37,114 bases of DNA from Acidimicrobiia bacterium. GTDB taxonomy: Bacteria; Actinomycetota; Acidimicrobiia; IMCC26256; PALSA-610. Every line of letters begins with the position of its first letter. Positions within the stretch are counted from its first letter, which is position 1. The stretch covers positions 1 to 37,114 of the forward strand of contig DATBAK010000061.1 of NCBI GenBank assembly GCA_036271555.1, in the 5' to 3' direction. Shown here one piece after another: positions 7,934 through 15,448 of this stretch. The notes beneath the pieces are model-generated. The model saw only the letters and a program-made list of their open reading frames with translations. It searched no databases and had not been told where the DNA came from. Position numbers and translations under genes: made by a program.

Positions 7934-8913
7934 CCGACGGATCGAGACTGCGGTACGGCGCGTTCGTGCCGCAGGGATGGAAGCTGGAGTACACGGGGTT
8001 CGACGCGGCCTCGGCTTGGGAGCGGTCGAAGGAGATCGCCGTCCTCGCCGAGCGCGTCGGCTACGACCACCTGTGGGTCTACGACCACGTCGAGACGGTG
8101 CCGCGGCGCGAGCCCACTCACATGTTCGAGGCGTTCACGATGCTCGCCGCGATCGCGCAGCACACGCGCACGATCCGGCTCGGGCAGATGGTCACGTGCG
8201 CGTCGTACCGCAACGCCGGTCTCCTCGCGAAGGAAGCCGCGTGCGTCGACGTGTACTCGGGTGGCCGGCTGATCCTCGGAATCGGGGCGGGTTGGTACGA
8301 GCGCGAGTACCAGGCGTACGGCTATCCGTTCCTGCGCGCGGGGGAGCGCCTCGCGGTGCTCGACGAGACGCTCGACGTCGTGAAGGCGCTCTGGACCGAC
8401 GAGACCGTCACCTACGCGGGCAAGTACCTCCAGTTCGACGGCGCGTACTGCGACCCCAAGCCGATCCAGCAGCTCCCGCCGATCTGGGTCGGTGGTGGCG
8501 GCGAGAAGAAGACGCTGCGCATCGCGGCCAAGCATGCGGACGCGACGAACTGGCAGACGGGTCTCGACAACTTCGTGCACAAGTCGCAGGTGCTGCGCGA
8601 GCACTGTGATGCGGTCGGCCGCGACTTCGACACCGTCGTCCGCACGCACGGTCCCGACTGCCGGCTGTTCGACACCGAGGCCGACCTGCGCGCGTGGGTC
8701 GACTCGCCGGGCGGCGGATCGCTCTGGGGTCGCGGCGACCCCGACGAGTACGTCCGCGACAATCTCGTCGGCACGCCCGACATGGTCGCGGAGAAGGTGC
8801 AGGGTTACGTCGACGCGGGCTGCGCGGAGTTCGTGCTCTGGTTCCGCGATTACCCGTCGTCCGAGAGCCTCGAGCGCTTCATGTCCGAGGTCGCTCCGAA
8901 GGTGAGCGGGTGA
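7930..8913 (+). CDS. LLM-class F420-dependent oxidoreductase
   Basis: This 327-residue luciferase-like protein begins LRYGAFVPQGWKLEYTGF and has HLWVYDHVETVP, RLGQMVTCASYRNAGLLAKEAA and GGRLILGIGAGWYEREY. These place it in a common actinobacterial F420-dependent group, distinct from the enzyme at 2282-3199. GTG 7930 overlaps the VOC stop (GTGA), and its own stop overlaps the GTG of the glycosyltransferase gene at 8910. It therefore connects the catabolic genes with the glycan genes. Substrate and pathway are unknown. Confidence 0.88.
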   Translation: MTDGSRLRYGAFVPQGWKLEYTGFDAASAWERSKEIAVLAERVGYDHLWVYDHVETVPRREPTHMFEAFTMLAAIAQHTRTIRLGQMVTCASYRNAGLLAKEAACVDVYSGGRLILGIGAGWYEREYQAYGYPFLRAGERLAVLDETLDVVKALWTDETVTYAGKYLQFDGAYCDPKPIQQLPPIWVGGGGEKKTLRIAAKHADATNWQTGLDNFVHKSQVLREHCDAVGRDFDTVVRTHGPDCRLFDTEADLRAWVDSPGGGSLWGRGDPDEYVRDNLVGTPDMVAEKVQGYVDAGCAEFVLWFRDYPSSESLERFMSEVAPKVSG

Positions 8914-10460
8914 CGACGACCGACGTCAGAACCGAGCCGCCGATCGAGGAGCCGGCGCCGTCGCGCGCGCACTGGGCCGTGGTGATCGGCATCGCGATCG
9001 TGGTGGTCGCCGGGGTCGGGTTCCGCTTCGCGACGCGGTCGCACATGTGGCTCGACGAGGCGCTCAGCGTCAACATCGCGCACTTGTCGACGCGCCACAT
9101 CTTCACGTGGCTCAAGCACGACGGCGCGCCGCCGCTCTACTACGTCGTCCTGCACTACTGGATGAAGGTCTTCGGCTCGTCCAATCTCGGCGCGCGCTCG
9201 CTCTCGGGGGTGGCAACGGTCGCGTCGTTCCCGCTCGCGTACTTCTGCGGCAAGCGGATCGCGGGCCGTGCGATGGGCTGGATCGCGGTCGTCGTCCTCA
9301 GCGTCAACGCGTACGTGGTCATCTACGCGACGACCGCGCGCATGTACGCGCTCGAGCAGTTCCTCGTCTTCGCGGGCATCCTCGCGGTGCGCCGCGCGTT
9401 CGAGAAGCCCACGGTCGGGCGTGTCGCGCTCGTCGGCTTTCTCGTCGCGGTGCTCATCTACACGCAGTACTGGGGCTTCTACATCACGGCCGCGTTGGTG
9501 CTGCTCCTGCTGGGCACGTTCCGATACGCGCCCGAGCACGCCGACGCGGCGAAGCGTTTGCTCGTCTCGGTGTTCGTCGGGTTGCTCACGTTCATCCCGT
9601 GGCTCCCGACGTTCCTCTACCAGGCGAAGCACACGGGCACGCCGTGGGGGAAGTCGATCCTCCCCGCCGCGCCGATCGGCATGACGTTCCAGGACTTCGC
9701 CGGCGGTCAGCAGCAAGAAGGCTGGATCCTGCTCATCGGGTTCATCGTGCTGCTGTTCCTCGGCGCGTTCGGGATCGCGTCACGCGCGGGACACATCGAC
9801 GTCGACCTGAAAGGGCAGCCCACCATCCGCTGGGAGGCCGCGATCGGCGCCGCGACGCTCGTGATCGGGACGACCCTCACGTATCTCAGCCACAACGCCT
9901 TCCAGTCGCGCTACGCGTCGGTGGTCGTGCCGTTCTTCGTGCTCGTGATCGCGCGCGGAATCCTGTGCTTCCGCGACGCGCGCGTCCGCGCGCTGTTCAT
10001 CGTCGCGATCGTCGTGCTCGGTTGGGTCGGCGACGCCCGCAACTTCCGCGTCGAGCGCACCTCGGCCACGAAGGTCGCGCCGATCATCAACCGCGAGGGC
10101 CAGCCCGGCGACGTCGTGCTCTACTGCCCCGACCAGGTCGGGCCCGCGGTTCACCGGCTGCTGCGCAAGGGCTTCGACGAGATGACGTACCCGCGGCTGC
10201 TCAAGCCCGCGCTCGTCGACTGGGTCGATTACAAGGCGGTGCTGCGGCGGCACAAGCCCGCCGACGTGGCGCAGCAGGTGCTCGACCTCGCCGGCGATCA
10301 CACCATCTGGTACGTGTCGGCGCCCGGCTACATGACCCACAAGCACTCGTGCGACGAGGTCTCGACCACGCTCGCGCAGTCGCGCAAGAAGGTCCTGCGG
10401 GTGCAATCGGATCCGAACGCGTTCGAGAAGCAGGGATTGCAAGAGTTCCCGGGCAGTTGA
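8910..10460 (+). CDS. Polytopic membrane glycosyltransferase, GT39/ArnT-like (GT-C fold)
   Basis: This 516-residue integral membrane protein has a first membrane segment at about 22-38 and then MWLDEALS, with the Asp49-Glu50 pair of the first extracytoplasmic loop that GT-C enzymes use for catalysis. GAPPLYYVVLHYWMKVFG matches the next conserved part of the PMT_2/ArnT group. About ten more hydrophobic segments follow. The soluble C-terminal domain (about 390-516) contains YCPDQVGPAVHRLL. It would use a polyprenyl-phosphate sugar and act on the outer face of the membrane. The start GTG 8910 overlaps the previous stop by 4 bp. Donor and acceptor cannot be read from sequence. Confidence 0.82.
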   Translation: MTTTDVRTEPPIEEPAPSRAHWAVVIGIAIVVVAGVGFRFATRSHMWLDEALSVNIAHLSTRHIFTWLKHDGAPPLYYVVLHYWMKVFGSSNLGARSLSGVATVASFPLAYFCGKRIAGRAMGWIAVVVLSVNAYVVIYATTARMYALEQFLVFAGILAVRRAFEKPTVGRVALVGFLVAVLIYTQYWGFYITAALVLLLLGTFRYAPEHADAAKRLLVSVFVGLLTFIPWLPTFLYQAKHTGTPWGKSILPAAPIGMTFQDFAGGQQQEGWILLIGFIVLLFLGAFGIASRAGHIDVDLKGQPTIRWEAAIGAATLVIGTTLTYLSHNAFQSRYASVVVPFFVLVIARGILCFRDARVRALFIVAIVVLGWVGDARNFRVERTSATKVAPIINREGQPGDVVLYCPDQVGPAVHRLLRKGFDEMTYPRLLKPALVDWVDYKAVLRRHKPADVAQQVLDLAGDHTIWYVSAPGYMTHKHSCDEVSTTLAQSRKKVLRVQSDPNAFEKQGLQEFPGS

Positions 10461-11605
10461 GCGTGCCGCCGGGCGCGCCTGCCGACTCGAAGTCCACCAC
10501 CGCGCGGTGGCGCGGCGACCTGATGAGCGCGGTCGTGCCGTGGTTGCTCTCGCGCGTGATCGTGCTGATGGCGCTCGTGACCGCGCGCCATCTCGTGCAC
10601 CATCTCACCGTCAAGCGCCCGATCGTGCTCCGGCAGGGGCTGCTCGGCTGGGACGCCGCGTTCTACGGCGACGTCGCGAAGGGCGGCTACACCGCGGTGA
10701 GTCGCGACGGGCTGCGGTTCTTCCCACTGCTCCCGCTGCTCGGACGCGTGGTCGGGCTGGTTCCGTTCGTGAGCGCGCGCACCGGTGTGGTGGTGATCGC
10801 GAATGCGGCCGCGCTCGTCGCCGCGCTGCTGCTCGTGCGCCTCGTGCGCGCGGAGACGGGCGACGACGCGCTCGCGCGCCGCGCCGCGTTCGTGCTGTTG
10901 CTCGCACCGCACGCCTTCGTGTTCGTGATGGGCTACGCCGAGTCGTTGCTCTGCGCGTGCGCACTCGCGGCGTTCATCGGGCTGCGCCGGGAACGCTGGC
11001 TGATCGCGGCGGTCGCGGGCTTCGCCGCGGGACTGTGCCGACCGGTCGGGGTGCTGCTCGCGGTACCCGCGTTCGTGGAGGCGCTGCGCGCGTGGCGGCT
11101 CCACGATCGCGGGCGCGATCGCGTCCTGCCCGCGATCGCGGTGGTCGCACCGGTCGCGGGGCTCGGGTCGTACCTCCTCTGGGTGCGGCATCGCACCGGC
11201 GACCTGTTCCTCGCGCTGCGGCTCCAGAACTCGAAGAACCTGCGGGGCGGCAACGAGTCGCCGCTCACGAGCGTCGGGCACGCCTTCCACGAGCTCGGGT
11301 CGGGACAGCGCGTCGGCTACGGCCTGCACGCGATCACGGCGGTCGTCATGGTCGCGCTCGTGATCGTGATGGCGCGGCGCCTGCCCGCCTCGTACACGCT
11401 GTACGCCGCGGTGTCGGCCGGTGTCGCCCTCTGCGCGCACAACCTCGACTCGATCGAGCGGTACTCGCTCGCGACGTTCCCGTTCGCGATCGCCGCGGCG
11501 ATGCTGTTGAAGCGCCCGAGCATCGAGCGCATCGTGCTGCTGCTCATCGCGGGCGGCTTGGTCGCGGCGTCGATGCTCGCGTTCACCGGCGCGCTGGTCC
11601 CGTGA
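10457..11605 (+). CDS. PIG-V-like mannosyltransferase (GT-C membrane protein)
   Basis: This 382-residue polytopic protein has the motif LLGWDAAFYGDVAKGGY (Trp65-Asp66 from the TTG start) followed by RFFPLLPLLGR. This is the signature of the GPI mannosyltransferase 2 / PIG-V group, whose bacterial members use polyprenyl-phosphate-mannose. FVMGYAESLLCACALAAF and LCRPVGVLLAVPAF are further family-like segments. TTG 10457 keeps the 4-bp overlap (TTGA) used at every earlier junction of this operon. GTG 10463, 2 nt after the stop, is an equally possible start. This is the fifth and last gene of the operon starting at 6357. Confidence 0.8.
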   Translation: MSVPPGAPADSKSTTARWRGDLMSAVVPWLLSRVIVLMALVTARHLVHHLTVKRPIVLRQGLLGWDAAFYGDVAKGGYTAVSRDGLRFFPLLPLLGRVVGLVPFVSARTGVVVIANAAALVAALLLVRLVRAETGDDALARRAAFVLLLAPHAFVFVMGYAESLLCACALAAFIGLRRERWLIAAVAGFAAGLCRPVGVLLAVPAFVEALRAWRLHDRGRDRVLPAIAVVAPVAGLGSYLLWVRHRTGDLFLALRLQNSKNLRGGNESPLTSVGHAFHELGSGQRVGYGLHAITAVVMVALVIVMARRLPASYTLYAAVSAGVALCAHNLDSIERYSLATFPFAIAAAMLLKRPSIERIVLLLIAGGLVAASMLAFTGALVP

Positions 11606-11622
11606 TCGGGGAGTGCCTGACC

Positions 11623-11628
11623 TACTCT
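11623..11628 (+). promoter_or_regulatory. -10 box TACTCT, leaderless type
   Basis: TACTCT ends 8 nt before ATG 11637 in the 31-bp gap after the PIG-V-like gene. No ribosome binding site is visible between box and start. Confidence 0.4.
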
Positions 11629-11636
11629 GCCCGCTG

Positions 11637-13049
11637 ATGGAGGCGGCGCCGGAGAGGCAGAGCCCGGTGCGGGGCCGATGGACCTTCCGTCGCTTGCTCT
11701 TCGCCGCCGTGCTCCTCGCGCTCGTCGTGCGCGTGTCGTACGTGGCGGGCGCGAAGAAGGGCCCGTGCGAGATCTCCACGAAGCCCGTGAAGTGGATCCC
11801 GACCGAGTGCGCGGTCGGCGACCAGCAGTTCTACAACGGCGAGGCGAACCGGCTCGCGCAGGGCGACGGCTTCGTGGTGTGGGGCATCCCGCGGGGCCAG
11901 CACGCACCGCCCGCGGCCGACCATCCGCCGCTCACCGTCGTGGTGCTCGCGCCGATGGCCTGGCTGTCGATGCACGCGTTCGGCTTCGTGCACGACCCGA
12001 GCAACGTCACCGAGGAGCGGTACTACATGGCCCTCCTCGGCACGCTCCTCGTGCTGCTGATCGGCCTGCTCGGACGCAAGGTCGGTGGTGCGCGCGTCGG
12101 CATCGCCGCCGCGGTGATCGCCGCGCTCTATCCGAACCTCTGGATGAGCGACGGTCTGATCATGTCGGAGACGATCACCGGCATCGTCGTCGTCCTCGCG
12201 TTATTGCTCGCATACGACCTGCGCGATCGACCGCGCCCGCGCACCGCGATCGCGTGCGGCGCGATGTGCGGGCTCGTGCTCCTCGGGCGCGCGGAGCTCG
12301 GACTGTTCATCCCGCTGCTGCTCGTGCCCGCGGCGCTCGGCGGGCGCGGGATCACCCGCCGGCAGGGTGTGGGGCTCGCCGCGCTCGCGCTGGTGGCGAC
12401 GACCGTCGTGGTCGCACCGTGGGTCGCGTACAACATGTCGCGCTTCAAGGATCCGGTGTTCGTATCGACGAACGACGGCCTCGCGCTCGCGGGTTCGAAC
12501 TGCGACCACGTGTACTACGGCACCGCGATCGGGCTCACGTACCTCGAACCGCCGTGCATCGACGTGCCGGAGCCCAAGGGCCTCGATCAATCGCAGGTGT
12601 CGTCGCTGTACCGCAAGCGGGCGTTCACCTACATGGGCAATCACGAGCAGCAGCTGCCGCTCGTCGTGCTCGCGCGCATCGGCCGCACGTGGAGCGTGTA
12701 CCGGCCGGCCGACATGCTCTACTTCAACCTCGCCGAGGGCCGCGAGCACTTCGCGATCCTCGCGGGCATCGTCGCCTTCTACCCGCTCGCCGCGCTCGCG
12801 CTCGCGGGCGGGTGGTTCCTCCGTCGCCGGCGGCAGGGGATGCTGTGGCCGCTGGTCGTGCCCGCGATCGCGGCGACGGTCGGTGTCGCGGTGACCTACG
12901 GGCAGACGCGCTTCCGTGCCGCCGCGGAACCTTCCATCGTGATCCTCGCGGCCGTCGCAGGGGTCACGTTCTGGCAGCACTTCCGCCCGAACCCGGCGCG
13001 TGCCGACGACGAGGACGACGATGCGGTCGCGGAGCCCGCGCTCACCTGA
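11637..13049 (+). CDS. GT39-like membrane glycosyltransferase
   Basis: This 470-residue polytopic protein is a clear paralogue of the gene at 33622-34962. Shared blocks are GD-x3-Y near the first loop (GDQQFYNGEANRLAQGDGF), HPPLTVVVLAP, YPNLWMSDGLIMSETI, RAELGLFIPLL, APWVAYNMSRF and an extracytoplasmic Cys motif SNCDHVYYG with a later PPC. The layout is that of ArnT/PMT_2 GT-C enzymes that take a sugar from a polyprenyl phosphate. The C-terminus is acidic (DDEDDD). ATG 11637 follows a TACTCT box directly. The 3' end overlaps the convergent lipoprotein gene by 8 bp. Confidence 0.8.
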   Translation: MEAAPERQSPVRGRWTFRRLLFAAVLLALVVRVSYVAGAKKGPCEISTKPVKWIPTECAVGDQQFYNGEANRLAQGDGFVVWGIPRGQHAPPAADHPPLTVVVLAPMAWLSMHAFGFVHDPSNVTEERYYMALLGTLLVLLIGLLGRKVGGARVGIAAAVIAALYPNLWMSDGLIMSETITGIVVVLALLLAYDLRDRPRPRTAIACGAMCGLVLLGRAELGLFIPLLLVPAALGGRGITRRQGVGLAALALVATTVVVAPWVAYNMSRFKDPVFVSTNDGLALAGSNCDHVYYGTAIGLTYLEPPCIDVPEPKGLDQSQVSSLYRKRAFTYMGNHEQQLPLVVLARIGRTWSVYRPADMLYFNLAEGREHFAILAGIVAFYPLAALALAGGWFLRRRRQGMLWPLVVPAIAATVGVAVTYGQTRFRAAAEPSIVILAAVAGVTFWQHFRPNPARADDEDDDAVAEPALT

Positions 13050-13524
13050 CGCACGGCGTCACGCCGTACACGTTGATCTGGTGCACGCCGACGTAGCCGG
13101 TCGCGACGAGCAGGTCGTCGCCGACGTGCGCGCGCAGCTTCGGGTAGTGCTGGTCGGAGAGGCCGCTGCGGTCGACCGTGTAGCCGCGTGACCTCCAGTA
13201 CGCCTCGACGCGCGGCAACAGTGAGGCGCCGTCGTCGCCGCCGGTGAACGCCATCGGGTCCGTGACCTCGGCGCGGTGCGTCGCCAGCCGGCTGATCGTG
13301 TAGCCGAGGAAGTGCTTGCGGCAGGGGACCGGGTCGGTCTTGCTCACGGCGAGGGCCTTGAAGGCGACCGGGCTGCCGATCTGCTGCGCGGTCTCGTTCA
13401 CGAGGTCGACGATCCGGTGCCGCGCCTCGGTGAGCGTGCCCGACCCCGTGGCCGGCGTCGAGCACCCGGCGACCAGCGTGATCGCGACCACCACGAGCAC
13501 GGCGCGTCGCCTCGATCCGGACAC
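13042..13524 (-). CDS. Putative lipoprotein, family not recognised
   Basis: This 160-residue protein has a lipoprotein signal: positive N-terminus SGSRRR, hydrophobic stretch, and lipobox LVAGC with Cys21. The mature part is soluble and begins STPATGSGTLTEARHRIVDLVNETAQQIG. I do not recognise a family. It is predicted to be anchored on the outer face of the membrane. Start GTG 13524 fits the signal peptide and has TAGACG 6 nt upstream, an imperfect match to the leaderless box. The gene is the only minus-strand one between 6.3 and 23 kb and converges with the GT39-like gene. Confidence 0.68.
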   Translation of the reverse strand: MSGSRRRAVLVVVAITLVAGCSTPATGSGTLTEARHRIVDLVNETAQQIGSPVAFKALAVSKTDPVPCRKHFLGYTISRLATHRAEVTDPMAFTGGDDGASLLPRVEAYWRSRGYTVDRSGLSDQHYPKLRAHVGDDLLVATGYVGVHQINVYGVTPCVR

Positions 13525-13568
13525 CGCACCCGTCTACCACGCTTTCTCGCTCGCTCCTTCACCAGCTT

Positions 13569-13625
13569 CGCTCCGCTCGCCGGCTCGCACGCTCGCGGGC
13601 GGGCCTCGACGCTCGCTCCGCTCGC
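13569..13625. repeat. Low-complexity CGCTC-rich intergenic segment with a 12-bp direct repeat
   Basis: CGCTCCGCTCGC occurs at 13569-13580 and again at 13614-13625, within a stretch of about 100 bp rich in GCTCGC words. No coding frame with sensible composition is seen. It lies in the 285-bp gap between the lipoprotein start and the flavoprotein start, the largest gene-free stretch of the window. Confidence 0.5.
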
Positions 13626-13693
13626 GGCTTCGAGGGAGTGAACCGGTGCTGCGGCTTCGGCACGCTTCGGGTCACCCCGACCACGCTCGGTAA

Positions 13694-13751
13694 GGACCCG
13701 GTCAGACGCCGCTAGACTGCCCGGTCGCTGGGCATTCGGGGGACCCGGTCC
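13694..13751 (+). promoter_or_regulatory. Promoter region of the flavoprotein gene: TAGACT box flanked by two GGACCCGGTC copies
   Basis: The -10 candidate TAGACT is at 13713-13718, about 90 nt before the ATG. GGACCCGGTC occurs at 13694-13703, just upstream of it, and again at 13741-13750, where with the next C it forms the palindrome GGACC-C-GGTCC. The copies could be operator half-sites. No -35 hexamer is clear. Confidence 0.35.
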
Positions 13752-13809
13752 GGGCGTGGGGGCCCCGGTCGTTCTACGCCCCGTGGCCGGCCGACCGATC
13801 AGGAAGACG

Positions 13810-15438
13810 ATGGCAGCCGATCACGCCGCACCCGACGCCTCCGCGACCGCGGACCGCAGCCGCGCCGGCGCGCGTCCGGCGCCCCAGGTCGTCGTCATCG
13901 GCGCGGGTCCCGCCGGCCTCACCGCGGCCTTCGAGCTGATGAAGGCGGGCCACACCTGCACGATCCTCGAGAGCGACTCGGTCGTCGGCGGCATCAGCCG
14001 TACGGTCGAGCGCGACGGCTGGCGCTTCGACATCGGCGGCCACCGCTTCTTCACGAAGGTGAAGCCGGTCGACGACCTCTGGTTCGAGATCCTCGGCACC
14101 GACGAGTTCCTGCGCCGGCCCCGGCTCAGCCACATCTACTACCAGGGCAAGCTCTACGACTACCCGATCAAGCCGCTCAACGCGCTGCGCAACCTCGGTG
14201 TCGTCGAGGCCGTGCGCTGCATGGCGTCGTACGCGTGGGTGCGCATCAAGCCGCCGAAGAACCGCGACAAGCTCGAGGGCTACATCGCGAGCCACTACGG
14301 CTGGCGCCTCTATCGACACTTCTTCAAGACGTACAACGAGAAGGTGTGGGGGATCCCCGCGTCGGAGCTGTCGGCCGACTTCGGCGCGCAGCGCATCAAG
14401 AACATGTCGATCGTCGCCGCGGTGTGGGAGCCGCTGCGCGCGCGGATGATGGGCTCGCGCGACAAGAGCAAGCAGGTCACGAGCCTCATCGAGGAGTTCA
14501 ACTACCCGAAGTACGGGCCGGGTCAGATGTGGGAGACCGCGGCGGAGAAGGTCACGGCGGCGGGTGCGGTGCTCCACTTCCGTCAGAAGGTCGTGCGCAT
14601 CCTGCACCGCGACGGGCGCGCCTACGCGGTGGTCGCGCGCAACAAGGACACCGGCGTCGAGTCGACGTATCCGTGCTCGCACGTGGTCTCGTCGATGCCG
14701 ATGAGCGCGCTGCTGCGCGCGATGGACCCGCCGGTCGACGACGTCGTGCGCGCCGCGGCCGACGGCCTCGGCTATCGCGACTTCATGACGGTCGCGCTCG
14801 TCGTGCCGCTCGAGTACTCGTTCCCCGACACGTGGATCTACATCCACGATCCCGAGGTCGAGGTCGGGCGGGTGCAGAACTTCGGCTCCTGGTCGCCGTA
14901 CATGGTGAAGGAAGGCCGGACCTGCCTCGGGCTCGAGTTCTGGGTGCAGGAGGGCGACGCGATGTGGTCGAAGTCCGACGACGAGCTGATCGCGCAGGCC
15001 AAGCGCGAGCTCGAGCACCTCGGACTCTGCGACGCGTCGAAGGTCGAGGCCGGCTACGTCGTGCGCGTGCCGAAGGCGTATCCGGTGTACGACGAGACCT
15101 ACCAGCAGAACGTCGAGGTGCTGCGGCACTGGATCGCGGCGCACGCGCCGAACGTCTTCCCGACCGGTCGCAACGGCATGCACCGCTACAACAATCAGGA
15201 CCACTCGATGCTCACCGCGATGCTGTCGGTCGAGAACATCCTCACCGGCACCGAGCACGACGTGTGGACCGTGAACGTCGACGCGGAGTACCACGAAGAG
15301 CACGCCGACGAGGCGAAGAACGGCTCGACGGGTCGCGACGCGCCGATCCTGCCGCGGGCCGCGCTCGACGCCGCCGCCGCGCAGCGGGCCCAGCGGCACG
15401 CCGCGAGCAGACCCTCCGAGACGTCGTCCCGCCCGTAG
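13810..15438 (+). CDS. FAD-dependent oxidoreductase, UDP-galactopyranose mutase / amine-oxidase-like
   Basis: This 542-residue flavoprotein has a disordered Ala-rich N-terminus of about 25 residues and then the FAD-binding motif VVVIGAGPAG (Gly31, 33, 36). DGWRFDIGGHRFFTK follows, as in UDP-galactopyranose-mutase-like enzymes and protoporphyrinogen-oxidase relatives. YNEKVWGIPASELSADFGAQRI is the conserved block of a bacterial subgroup often found in polysaccharide loci. GMHRYNNQDHSMLTAM lies near the C-terminal FAD contact. Function may be a sugar-nucleotide mutase or a redox step, and the sequence does not decide. AGGAAG at 13801-13806 supports ATG 13810. Its stop codon TAG is also the start of the -10 box of the next gene. 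Confidence 0.82.
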   Translation: MAADHAAPDASATADRSRAGARPAPQVVVIGAGPAGLTAAFELMKAGHTCTILESDSVVGGISRTVERDGWRFDIGGHRFFTKVKPVDDLWFEILGTDEFLRRPRLSHIYYQGKLYDYPIKPLNALRNLGVVEAVRCMASYAWVRIKPPKNRDKLEGYIASHYGWRLYRHFFKTYNEKVWGIPASELSADFGAQRIKNMSIVAAVWEPLRARMMGSRDKSKQVTSLIEEFNYPKYGPGQMWETAAEKVTAAGAVLHFRQKVVRILHRDGRAYAVVARNKDTGVESTYPCSHVVSSMPMSALLRAMDPPVDDVVRAAADGLGYRDFMTVALVVPLEYSFPDTWIYIHDPEVEVGRVQNFGSWSPYMVKEGRTCLGLEFWVQEGDAMWSKSDDELIAQAKRELEHLGLCDASKVEAGYVVRVPKAYPVYDETYQQNVEVLRHWIAAHAPNVFPTGRNGMHRYNNQDHSMLTAMLSVENILTGTEHDVWTVNVDAEYHEEHADEAKNGSTGRDAPILPRAALDAAAAQRAQRHAASRPSETSSRP

Positions 15439-15441
15439 GCT
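15436..15441 (+). promoter_or_regulatory. -10 box TAGGCT overlapping the flavoprotein stop codon
   Basis: TAGGCT ends 7 nt before GTG 15449 and shares its TAG with the stop of the preceding gene. It would give a leaderless mRNA for the acyltransferase operon. Confidence 0.42.
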
Positions 15442-15448
15442 GGCGCCC

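Noticed and set aside
9047-10456. Upstream extension of the PIG-V-like reading frame through the preceding glycosyltransferase gene
   Set aside because: The translation is Arg/Ala-rich shadow sequence until the family-like part after 10457. The 4-bp overlap start is far more plausible.
13541-13640. Possible CRISPR or regular repeat array in the CGCTC-rich gap
   Set aside because: The repeated words are short, overlapping and irregular, with no constant spacer length. It is low-complexity intergenic DNA.
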